Below, piece by piece: positions 7,837 through 15,176 of a DNA stretch of 34,583 nucleotides. Origin of the DNA: Citrobacter freundii (GTDB taxonomy: Bacteria > Bacteroidota > Bacteroidia > Chitinophagales > Chitinophagaceae). The translations under genes were made by a program, and so were the position numbers. The stretch covers positions 1 through 34,583 of the forward strand of contig QFQQ01000067.1 of the NCBI GenBank assembly GCA_003243445.1, read 5' to 3'. How positions within the stretch are numbered: position 1 is the stretch's first letter; the number at the start of each line of letters is the position of its first letter. The notes beneath the pieces are model-generated. The model saw only the letters and a list, made by a program, of their open reading frames with translations. It ran no database searches and was not told the origin of the DNA.

Positions 7837-9060
7837 ATGGCACAATTTGATCATCTCAAACATTTACTGGAAACGATCCGCACAACCGGGTTTTGGGAAC
7901 GTCTGTTCAGCTGGAAACGCATTACGGCAAGGCTGGTGCTCGCCGAACGCGAACTGACATCGGCTGAGACCCTTACCCGAGAACAGGATAAAAAATTCCA
8001 GCTCTTGCAAACTGAATTGCAGTGGCAGAAACAACAGGCTTTATCCAACTCGGCCCGGAAAGATGAGCTGACACAAGAGTCTGCACAATGGAAGGAAAAA
8101 TACTTTCAGTTGCAGCGTGAATTTGATCAGCTGCAGCAACAGCATACCGTTCTTCTTGCCAATGAAAGATCAAGACAACAGGACCATACCCTCGCACTTG
8201 ATTCACTTACCCGGATAGAGAACCGGGTCCGCGACGAACGCAGCATTGAACTTGAACAACGCAATCTTGCGTCCATAGAACGGCTGCAGCAATTGAAAGA
8301 AACCTGGAGTGCGCATGAGCAACAGGTAAGATCAATCATTAAATCCATCTGCCAGCGTCATACCATCGATTATGTGGAGACTGCACCATTTCGCGGTACG
8401 CCGGACAATACACTTTCTATCTGCGAAGAATTCGTTGTGCTTGACGCGAAAAGCCCCGCGGGTGATGATGCCAGCAATTTTCCCACATACCTGAAAGACC
8501 AGGCAGAAAGAGCGCACAAATATGCGAGACAGGCTTCCGTGAAACCGGAGATCTATTTTGTGGTACCAGCGACGACATTGTCGGCGCTTTCCCACTTTGT
8601 TTACAAATTTGCCGACTATACAGTTTACGTTATTTCCATAGATGCTCTTGAACCGGTATTGCTGAACCTGAAGAAGATCGAAGAATATGAGTTTGCAAAG
8701 GAGCTGACTCCCGAGGACCGCAATACGATCTGCAGCTTGCTCGGCCGGTTTGCGCATCTTTCTAAAAGGCGTATACAGGTGGATAGCTTTTTTGCCCGCC
8801 AGTTCATACAGCTTGCTTATAAAGCGGAAGCGGACCTTCCCAAAGACATCCTCGCTTCCGTTCTAGAATTTGAAAGATCGGAGAAGTTGAATCCTCCACA
8901 GGAAAAACGAAATAAAGCTATTTCTCTCCCAGAGATCGAAAAGGATATCCTTCACATTAAACAGGAAGCAGACAGCCGCGGAATTATTATGAAAGATGAG
9001 CAACTGGCTGATGGGCTGGCAAATCTTCCGTTGTATAAACAGGATGAAAATCCTCAGTAA
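7837..9060 (+). CDS. Coiled-coil protein with RmuC-like putative PD-(D/E)XK nuclease core
   Basis: The protein has 407 residues. Residues 35-165 form a long Gln/Glu-rich coiled coil. Residues 165-330 resemble the RmuC core: GTPDN (Asp190), then FVVLDAKSP with Asp203 and Lys205, then YLKDQAERAHKYARQ and the strand EIYFVVPATTL. The spacing of Asp190 and D-A-K fits a PD-(D/E)XK active site. Classical RmuC proteins limit inversions or recombination and usually start with a membrane helix. This one has none: residues 1-30 are WERLFSWKRI-type amphipathic sequence. It stands alone, between an empty spacer and a terminator-like hairpin. The nuclease assignment rests on motif reading, so it could be a catalytically silent relative. 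Confidence 0.7.
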   Translation: MAQFDHLKHLLETIRTTGFWERLFSWKRITARLVLAERELTSAETLTREQDKKFQLLQTELQWQKQQALSNSARKDELTQESAQWKEKYFQLQREFDQLQQQHTVLLANERSRQQDHTLALDSLTRIENRVRDERSIELEQRNLASIERLQQLKETWSAHEQQVRSIIKSICQRHTIDYVETAPFRGTPDNTLSICEEFVVLDAKSPAGDDASNFPTYLKDQAERAHKYARQASVKPEIYFVVPATTLSALSHFVYKFADYTVYVISIDALEPVLLNLKKIEEYEFAKELTPEDRNTICSLLGRFAHLSKRRIQVDSFFARQFIQLAYKAEADLPKDILASVLEFERSEKLNPPQEKRNKAISLPEIEKDILHIKQEADSRGIIMKDEQLADGLANLPLYKQDENPQ

Positions 9061-9124
9061 AATATTACCATCAGCATTTCACACTGTGCAGTGACCAGAT
9101 CACTAATCTGTTTCTTTCTTCCCT

Positions 9125-9175
9125 TTCTTCCTGCCTTACCGGCAGAATTAAAGGGCAAGCCTGAGGGCGGAAGAA
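9125..9175 (+). terminator. Hairpin after the RmuC-like gene, related to the 7229-7279 repeat
   Basis: CTTCCTGCC (from 9128) can pair with GGCGGAAG (to 9173) with one bulged base. Inside is a small CTGCC/GGCAG stem (9131-9145). The left side repeats the core found in the inverted repeat at 7229. It lies 70-110 bp after the stop at 9060 and is probably a terminator. Confidence 0.4.
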
Positions 9176-9386
9176 AAACAGGGAGAACAAATGTTCTTCG
9201 GAAATTGTTTTTACAAGAAAGGTTTATCCCGTTTTAACTGGCAGGAGAATTGTAGAACTACCACGCACATTCAGCTATCTTCCTATAACAAGGTAATGGC
9301 GAATTTGCAGCATGTTGACCGGCATTTCTTCATTTTCGAAATATGAAAATAAATGGGAAAATGCTGATCAAACCTGGTGAATCAAC

Positions 9387-9394
9387 TAATTTTG
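9387..9394 (+). promoter_or_regulatory. -7 promoter box of the NADH dehydrogenase gene
   Basis: TAATTTTG matches TAnnTTTG exactly and lies about 60 bases before the ATG at 9455. It also shows that the alternative start at 9377 is upstream of transcription. Confidence 0.55.
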
Positions 9395-9454
9395 CGTCAT
9401 CCTTCGCTGAAGCTACGGCTGGTAATAGCTGTAGCTTCATCTAAAGTTTTTTAT

Positions 9455-10732
9455 ATGCAGCATATTGTTATCATCGGTGGCGGTTTTGCTGGTATCAATC
9501 TGGCAAAACACCTGGCCAACAACAACGACTTCACTGTTACGCTGGTAGATCGCAACAACTACAACTTTTTTCCTCCCTTGCTCTACCAGGTAGCTACAAG
9601 CTATCTCGAAACATCAAGCATCGCTTATCCTTTCCGAAGGTTCCTGAGAGGAAAGAAAAACATACAGTTCCGCATGGGCGAACTCAAACAGGTGATCGCC
9701 GCGGAAAATAAGATCATTCTTTCAAATGGTGAATTAAAGTATGACTACCTTGTTTTTGCAACCGGCGCGGAAACGAATTTCTTTGGTATGGAGAACGTGA
9801 AAAAGCATGCGCTGCCGATGAAAACATTGAATGATGCGCTTGAGTTAAGGAATTACTTTCTGCAAAGAATGGAACAGGCAACCCGCACCACTGATCCGAT
9901 GGAAAGAAAAAAACTGCTCACGATCGTAGTGGCAGGCGGTGGACCGACCGGCGTGGAAGTGTCAGGCGTACTTGCGGAAATGAAAAAGAAAGTGATCCCG
10001 CGCGACTACCCTGAACTAGTTGGGAAAGGATTCGAATCACATATTTACCTTGTTGATGGTGGCCCTAAACTGCTTGCGCCGATGAGTGAAAAATCACAGG
10101 CGGATACACTGGATGCCCTGACAAAAATGGGTGTTGAAGTAAAACTCAATCACCAGGTAAAGGATTATGCAGATGATGTGGTGACATTTGCAAACGGGGA
10201 ACGGATCGAAACAAAAACGGTGGTATGGGCCGCTGGCGTCACTGGTTCCGTCTTTGAAGGCATCCCCGCTGAATCGTATGGCCGTGGCAGAAGAATGATT
10301 GTTGACGAAACCAATAAGGTGATGGGATTGAGCAATGTCTATTCGATCGGTGATTGCTGTCTGCAAACTTCGGATAAACATTTTCCCAATGGCCACCCGC
10401 AGGTAGCACAGGTGGCGATACAACAGGGCAAACGTCTTGCAAAGAATTTTGCAGCAATGGTGAAAGGGCAGACCGTTACGCCTTTCGCTTACCACGATAA
10501 AGGCACAATGGCGATCATCGGCTGGAACAAAGCCGTTGCCGATCTACCCAAACCCAAACTTCACTTCAAAGGTTTTATCGCCTGGCTGATGTGGCTCTTT
10601 ATTCACCTCATCTCCCTCGTGAACTACCGCAACAAGATCCGCACCCTCTACAATTGGAGCGGTTCTTACTTTACAAGAGATCAGACGTTGAGGTTTATTG
10701 TGCGACCGGACGGGGAACCGCCAGTGAAGTGA
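9455..10732 (+). CDS. ndh: Type II NADH:quinone oxidoreductase (NDH-2)
   Basis: The protein has 425 residues. It oxidises NADH and reduces membrane quinone without pumping protons. Residues 4-13 (IVIIGGGFAG) bind FAD. Residues 157-170 (IVVAGGGPTGVEVS) form the NAD(H) Rossmann loop. NVYSIGDC near 298-305 is the second FAD contact. The segment around 366-391 (GFIAWLMWLFIHLISLVNY) is the C-terminal membrane anchor of bacterial NDH-2. Length and motif order are normal. The ATG at 9455 is preferred because the FAD loop normally begins within a few residues of the N-terminus and because of the promoter at 9387. It stands alone, with a strong terminator about 65 bp downstream. A related NAD(P)/FAD oxidoreductase with another acceptor is possible but less likely. 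Confidence 0.9.
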   Translation: MQHIVIIGGGFAGINLAKHLANNNDFTVTLVDRNNYNFFPPLLYQVATSYLETSSIAYPFRRFLRGKKNIQFRMGELKQVIAAENKIILSNGELKYDYLVFATGAETNFFGMENVKKHALPMKTLNDALELRNYFLQRMEQATRTTDPMERKKLLTIVVAGGGPTGVEVSGVLAEMKKKVIPRDYPELVGKGFESHIYLVDGGPKLLAPMSEKSQADTLDALTKMGVEVKLNHQVKDYADDVVTFANGERIETKTVVWAAGVTGSVFEGIPAESYGRGRRMIVDETNKVMGLSNVYSIGDCCLQTSDKHFPNGHPQVAQVAIQQGKRLAKNFAAMVKGQTVTPFAYHDKGTMAIIGWNKAVADLPKPKLHFKGFIAWLMWLFIHLISLVNYRNKIRTLYNWSGSYFTRDQTLRFIVRPDGEPPVK

Positions 10733-10737
10733 GCATT

Positions 10738-10873
10738 CGAAGTTCGATGATCGATGTTCGATGACCGAACTTCGCAGACAGATACTGAACGATCAAAAGA
10801 AGCCGTCTCGTCAAGGACGGCTTCTTTTTTATGAATATTTTCGACTAACACGATGTTCGATCATCGAACATCG
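10738..10873. repeat. CGATGATCGA-word repeats flanking a terminator
   Basis: Left block 10738-10774: CGAAGTTCG and CGAACTTCG close a stem around TCGATGATCGATGTTCGATG. Right block 10851-10873 is a palindrome centred on one base: CGATGTTCGAT, C, ATCGAACATCG. The two blocks also pair with each other. Between them lies a conventional terminator. Word and arrangement match the spacer at 4849-4986. Confidence 0.8.
10795..10830 (+). terminator. Strong rho-independent terminator after ndh
   Basis: AAAAGAAGCCGTC (10795-10807) pairs perfectly with GACGGCTTCTTTT (10816-10828) around an 8-base loop, followed by TT. It lies 63 bp after the NDH-2 stop. The A-tract on the left means it could act in both directions. 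Confidence 0.88.
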
Positions 10874-10969
10874 TCCTTTAACTGTCAGTTAACGCAAAAC
10901 TTTCCTAATTTACTCTCCAGCCACAAAGTGGCACCTTTTTTTCTGTCTTCATCTTTTAATCCATTTGTT

Positions 10970-12664
10970 ATGGATAGACGATCATTTTTTGCTTCGGTTC
11001 GTAAAGAAAGGGACATGGCCTGGAATTATGAGGCTGATGTGCCGGTAGTCAGCAGTGGTATGAATGCCATGAAAGGGAAATTGACCACGGCACAACTGAC
11101 TCACCTGCTAAAACGCACGATGTTTGGCGCCAGTCCGAAAGACCTGGAACATTTTAAAGGAAAAAAGCTCAGGAAAATTGTTCATGAACTGGTTTTTGCA
11201 GAAGACGATCTGCCTGCACCACCAGTGAATAATTACAATGATCCTGACAGTAAAAAACAGGATGATAATTATTTTTTTGATGAAGAAATAGCAGCAGGGG
11301 CTACCTGGGTCAATTCAATTATATATAAAGGAAGGATCAATAGCCACAGAAAAAGCTCGTTCAGAAACTGGTGGTTTGGCCTGATGCTGGATCAGCAACC
11401 AACATTGCGGGAAAAAATGGTGTTGTTCTGGCATAATCATTTTGCCACTGAAGCGAATGTTGTCGACAACGCAAGATATCTCTATCAGCATAATCAAATG
11501 CTCCGCAAACATGCGCTGGGGAATTTTAAGACCCTGGTGAAAGAAGTGACCATCGATCCGGCAATGCTAAGATATCTCAACGGTTTTGTCAATACAAAAA
11601 AAGCCCCTGATGAAAATTATGGCCGCGAATTACAGGAACTGTTTACCATCGGCAAAGGTCCGGATTCACATTACACCGAAAATGATGTGAAAGCTGCAGC
11701 ACGTATCCTGACGGGCTATAAACTGGACGATAAAAAATTTGAATCAAGCTTTGATCCTTCAAGACATGATGAAGCAGACAAAGAATTCTCTTCTTTTTAT
11801 AATAACACCGTGATCAAAGGAAAGAAAGGTCCGGAAGGAGCACAGGAAACAGACGAACTCATTGCCATGCTTCTTGAGCAGCAGGAAGTGTCGAAATTCA
11901 TCTGCAGAAAACTCTATCGCTTTTTTGTATATCATAGTATTGACGCCACCACAGAAAAGAACGTGATCGAACCGATGGCGGCTTTATTCCGTAAAAAAGA
12001 TTATGAGATAAAACCTGTTTTGGAAATGTTGTTCAGCAGCAAACATTTTTTTGATCCGGCTAATTTTAATTCAATGATAAAAAGCCCCGTTGATTTTACG
12101 GTGGGTCTTTGCCGCGAATATGATATTCATTTTCCGGATGCAGGCAACTATGTAGATCTATATAATCTCTGGGATCAGTTGAGAGGTCAGTCCGCTTCCA
12201 TGCAGCAGGATATTGGTGATCCGCCCAATGTCGCGGGCTGGCAGGCATATTACCAGGATCCGCAGTATGATAAACTTTGGATCAGCTCTGATACGCTACC
12301 AAGAAGGAATATTTACACGGACCGGATGGTCAGCAATGGAATAGCAAGAAACAATATCAAAGTGATCATTGATACGATCGCATTCACAAAAACACTTTCT
12401 GATCCTTCCAACCCTGATCAGCTGATCAATGATGCTGTATCAAGACTGTATAACATGGATCTTCCTGCTGCAGACAAAGCGTTTATCAAAAGCAGTATCC
12501 TGCTATCAGGACTGACCGGTATGCAATCAGATCATTACTGGACGGATAGCTGGAACAACTATCTTTCAAACCCGGGAGATAAGAAAAACACGGATCAATT
12601 GGTAAAGAAACTGAAAGCCCTTTATAAATATTTAATGAACAGACCGGAGTACCAGCTTTGCTGA
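10970..12664 (+). CDS. DUF1800 domain protein
   Basis: The protein has 564 residues from the ATG at 10970 (MDRRSFFASVRKERD). An in-frame ATG at 10853 lies inside the repeat palindrome and is rejected. DUF1800 features: LTHLLKRTMFGASPKDLEHF near the start, the central LREKMVLFWHNHFAT block, ENYGRELQELFTIGKG, DVKAAARILTGY, and PPNVAGWQAYY towards the end. It is followed after 27 bp by a DUF1501 gene, the classic partner, and the pair is common in Bacteroidota and planctomycetes. A sulfatase-like fold has been suggested for the DUF1501 partner, but the pair has no settled function. The N-terminal RRSFF resembles a twin-arginine motif but lacks a following hydrophobic stretch, so export of this member is uncertain. 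Confidence 0.88.
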   Translation: MDRRSFFASVRKERDMAWNYEADVPVVSSGMNAMKGKLTTAQLTHLLKRTMFGASPKDLEHFKGKKLRKIVHELVFAEDDLPAPPVNNYNDPDSKKQDDNYFFDEEIAAGATWVNSIIYKGRINSHRKSSFRNWWFGLMLDQQPTLREKMVLFWHNHFATEANVVDNARYLYQHNQMLRKHALGNFKTLVKEVTIDPAMLRYLNGFVNTKKAPDENYGRELQELFTIGKGPDSHYTENDVKAAARILTGYKLDDKKFESSFDPSRHDEADKEFSSFYNNTVIKGKKGPEGAQETDELIAMLLEQQEVSKFICRKLYRFFVYHSIDATTEKNVIEPMAALFRKKDYEIKPVLEMLFSSKHFFDPANFNSMIKSPVDFTVGLCREYDIHFPDAGNYVDLYNLWDQLRGQSASMQQDIGDPPNVAGWQAYYQDPQYDKLWISSDTLPRRNIYTDRMVSNGIARNNIKVIIDTIAFTKTLSDPSNPDQLINDAVSRLYNMDLPAADKAFIKSSILLSGLTGMQSDHYWTDSWNNYLSNPGDKKNTDQLVKKLKALYKYLMNRPEYQLC

Positions 12665-12691
12665 TGCCTGCGTTGTAATAAAAATCCGAAC

Positions 12692-14002
12692 ATGAAAAGA
12701 AGAGATTTTTTCAAACGGACAATACCTGCGGTAACGCTGCCAGCTTTCCTGGACGGCTGGTCACTCAGCGCCTGGGCACAATCGCCATTGATGCAGGGCA
12801 TCGGCGCTTCGAATGACAATGACCGTGTGCTGGTGCTGATACAACTAAACGGTGGGAATGATGGATTGAATACGGTCATACCGATCGATCAGTATGATCT
12901 GTACCGGGCAGCGCGTACCAACATTGCCATTCCGCAGGAAAAGATCCTACGGTTAAATGGCTTTGATCATACGGGCCTGAACCCTGCGATGACAGCGATG
13001 CAGAATATGTTCAATGACGGAAAGATCAAGATCGTTCAGGCTGTTGGTTATCCAAACCCAAACTTTTCTCATTTCAGGGCAACGGATATCTGGCTGAGCG
13101 GATCTGATTCGGATAAGATCGTGGAGACCGGCTGGGCCGGACGCTACCTGGATAAAGAATATCCGGGCTTTCCCACGAATTATCCAAACAGCAACATGAC
13201 TGATCCGCTGGCGATACAGGTTGGCGGCATCCTCTCACCCGCATTGCAGGGACCTGTCAATTCCATGGGAATGGCGATCACCAATCCATCCAGCTTTTAT
13301 GCACTGTTGAATGATAAATTACCCGTTGCGGATTCAGATACACGCGCGGGCGATCAGCTCGCTTATATAAGACAACTTTCTGTGATCACTGATAAATATT
13401 CGAACGTCATAAAGAATGCGGCGCAAAAAATCAAAACGCAATCTTCACTTTATCCCGCACAGGGAAAAAATCAACTGGCCGATCAATTGAAGATCGTTGC
13501 CCGGCTGATTGCCGGCGGGCTTAAAACAAAAGTGTACATGGTGAACATGGGCGGGTTTGATACGCATTCCAAACAAACGGACGGAACCGACACGACCGTT
13601 GGCACACACGCAAAGCTGCTCGAGCGTTTGTCGGAAGCAATAAATGTATTCATGACAGATATCAATGAGCTGGGAGTAGGCGATCGTGTGTTGGGTATGA
13701 CATTCTCTGAGTTTGGACGACGCATCAAATCAAATGCAAGTGGTGGCACCGATCATGGATCTGCTGCACCTGTCTTTCTTTTCGGCAATGGCGTTGACCC
13801 CGGCATTCTCGGAACAAATCCTACCATGCCGTCCAACGCCAATGTAAAAGACAACATTGATATGCAGCACGATTTCCGCTCGCTTTACACAAGCATACTG
13901 GAAAAATGGTTCATGATCGGGGAATCGGAATCACAGGCTGTGATGTTGAAGGATTTTGATTCGCTGACGATTGTAAAAGCGGCTGGTGTGCCGGCAACGT
14001 AA
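12692..14002 (+). CDS. DUF1501 domain protein with twin-arginine signal
   Basis: The protein has 436 residues. The N-terminus MKRRDFFKRTIPAVTLPAF has the KRRDFF twin-arginine motif and a moderately hydrophobic stretch ending in AWAQS, so folded export by Tat is likely. The body has DUF1501 hallmarks: VLVLIQLNGGNDGLNTVIP, VQAVGYPNPNFSHFRATDIW, VYMVNMGGFDTHSKQ, LGMTFSEFGRRIKSNASGGTDHGSAAPVFLFG. The last resembles the metal-binding C-terminal part of alkaline-phosphatase-superfamily proteins (DHG). It lies 27 bp after the DUF1800 gene and is probably translated from the same mRNA. The function is unproven. The gene ends at a large inverted repeat shared with the convergent methyltransferase gene. 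Confidence 0.9.
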   Translation: MKRRDFFKRTIPAVTLPAFLDGWSLSAWAQSPLMQGIGASNDNDRVLVLIQLNGGNDGLNTVIPIDQYDLYRAARTNIAIPQEKILRLNGFDHTGLNPAMTAMQNMFNDGKIKIVQAVGYPNPNFSHFRATDIWLSGSDSDKIVETGWAGRYLDKEYPGFPTNYPNSNMTDPLAIQVGGILSPALQGPVNSMGMAITNPSSFYALLNDKLPVADSDTRAGDQLAYIRQLSVITDKYSNVIKNAAQKIKTQSSLYPAQGKNQLADQLKIVARLIAGGLKTKVYMVNMGGFDTHSKQTDGTDTTVGTHAKLLERLSEAINVFMTDINELGVGDRVLGMTFSEFGRRIKSNASGGTDHGSAAPVFLFGNGVDPGILGTNPTMPSNANVKDNIDMQHDFRSLYTSILEKWFMIGESESQAVMLKDFDSLTIVKAAGVPAT

Positions 14003-14005
14003 GAA

Positions 14006-14197
14006 AAGGTTCCAGAGGTTTCATAGGTTTAAGAGGTTCCATAGGTTGGCAGTCTTTATAATTGAAACAGCCTATGGTTAAAGAAAAAGGTTTAAAAAGT
14101 TTTTAACTTCTTAAACCTCTATATAATATTTTAAAGTTTTATTACGAAGGATGCCAACCTATGGAACCTCTTAAACCTATGAAACCTCTGGAACCTT
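14006..14197. repeat. Perfect 45-bp inverted repeat built from 9-mers, between convergent genes
   Basis: The left arm (14006-14050) and the right arm (14153-14197) are exact reverse complements over 45 bp. Each arm is five consecutive 9-mers of the form GGTTCCAGA / GGTTTCATA / GGTTTAAGA / GGTTCCATA / GGTTGGC. The 102-base loop holds a second hairpin: 14089-14101 with 14105-14117, 12 of 13 pairs, TTT loop. It fills the gap between the DUF1501 stop and the methyltransferase stop, so a bidirectional terminator is the simplest role. Confidence 0.93.
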
Positions 14198-14205
14198 CCT
14201 CTTAC

Positions 14206-14967
14206 CTACACCCAGTACAACCTCGTCTCATGCTCCATCTTCACAAACCCATTCTCATTATGCGCTACAAATAATTGAATGAGTCTTGAGATCATTGCAT
14301 CGTAAGATTCATGATCAGGAAGAGGGATATAGGAAGATGAGAGGAGCTGACCTTTTAATGAATCAAAGTCCAGCATTTGTATATTCTCAAAATGATCGAT
14401 GTTCATTTGGCGTGGTTCGAAGAAATCTGAGATCTCTTCGTCAGAAAGTTTATCGATCAGCTGAGGTTCTATGGCAAACTCTTCCTTAAGCTTATGATAT
14501 GATTCAAGGAAGGGAGAACTCTTGAGTTTAAGATTCCATGCAAGTACAATATGACCACCTGGCTTCAGGATGCGTTCAAATTCCTTTTTTGTTTTTTCCT
14601 GGTCCATCCAGTGGAATGCTTGTGCCACAGTGATCAGGTCAACGCTTTCATGACGAAGACCCGTTTGCTCTGCGCGATGGCGGCGGCTGGTAAACCCAGG
14701 ATAAATGCTCAAGCGCTTATCACCTGCTGCACGCATTTCTTCATTAGGCTCTATGCCGGTTACATTATAACCCTGCTTCAGTAAGATCTCAGCAAACAGA
14801 CCGGTGCCGCAACCCACATCAACAATGCGATGCTCTTTGCTCAATCCCAGTTTTGATTCAAGAAAAGGAACGATTCCGGCAGGGTATGATGGCCTGTAGC
14901 GAACATAGTTTTCAACCCGGTTGGAAAATCTTTTGGTAGGCTGGAGGGTGGACAAATCACTAAACAT
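14206..14967 (-). CDS. Class I SAM-dependent methyltransferase
   Basis: The protein has 253 residues from the ATG at 14967 (MFSDLSTLQPTKRFSNRVENY). An upstream TTG at 14991 overlaps the promoter box and is rejected. Motif I is IVDVGCGTGLF (48-58); the acidic residue after strand β2 is Glu73 in VTGIEPNEEM; a later block reads VDLITVAQAFHWMD; and LKPGGHIVLAWN is motif IV/post-IV. The pattern matches Methyltransf_11/UbiE-like small-molecule methyltransferases, and RYRPSYP near the N-terminus fits the yeast Crg1/trans-aconitate-like branch. The substrate is unknown. The gene lies downstream of the helicase gene but has its own promoter and is separated from it by a strong hairpin, so the two need not be co-regulated. 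Confidence 0.87.
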   Translation of the reverse strand: MFSDLSTLQPTKRFSNRVENYVRYRPSYPAGIVPFLESKLGLSKEHRIVDVGCGTGLFAEILLKQGYNVTGIEPNEEMRAAGDKRLSIYPGFTSRRHRAEQTGLRHESVDLITVAQAFHWMDQEKTKKEFERILKPGGHIVLAWNLKLKSSPFLESYHKLKEEFAIEPQLIDKLSDEEISDFFEPRQMNIDHFENIQMLDFDSLKGQLLSSSYIPLPDHESYDAMISRLIQLFVAHNENGFVKMEHETRLYWV

Positions 14968-14988
14968 GGGAGCGCTTGTTTGATGCCG

Positions 14989-14996
14989 CAAAAATA
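14989..14996 (-). promoter_or_regulatory. -7 promoter box of the methyltransferase gene
   Basis: On the minus strand this reads TATTTTTG, an exact TAnnTTTG match. It ends 21 bases before the ATG at 14967 and sets the start choice. Confidence 0.58.
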
Positions 14997-15080
14997 TTAC
15001 TATTCTAAATTTTTTGGGACTACTTCACCGAAAATTAATCACCGGCCGGGTTTTATTTTATCCACAAATCCTGCGAATTA

Positions 15081-15173
15081 AAAAGTCAAAAGTAAAAAGT
15101 AAAAACCTGGTCGTTTATAGCTGAATTTTTCTACTCTAAACGACCAGGTTTTTACTTTTTATTTTTGACTTTT
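15081..15173. terminator. 37-bp A-rich long-stem terminator after the helicase gene
   Basis: The left arm (15081-15117) and the right arm (15137-15173) are reverse complements with one mismatch in 37, around a 19-base loop. The outer part repeats an AAAAGT(C/A) word. The inner part is AAACCTGGTCGTTTA. It starts three bases after the helicase stop codon, and its A/T-rich base gives a U-run after the stem. Confidence 0.85.
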
Positions 15174-15176
15174 AAT

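Larger units (their letters stand above)
9061..9454. other. Spacer before the NADH dehydrogenase gene
   Basis: The 394 bases hold the hairpin at 9125-9175 and the promoter box at 9387-9394. I see no further gene or repeat. An upstream in-frame start codon for the next gene at 9377 lies before the promoter box and is rejected. Confidence 0.6.

Noticed and set aside
9377..9454. Upstream extension of the NADH dehydrogenase
   Set aside because: It starts before the promoter box at 9387 and would displace the FAD-binding loop from the N-terminus.
10853..10969. Upstream extension of the DUF1800 gene
   Set aside because: The start codon falls in the repeat palindrome, and the added residues are not protein-like.
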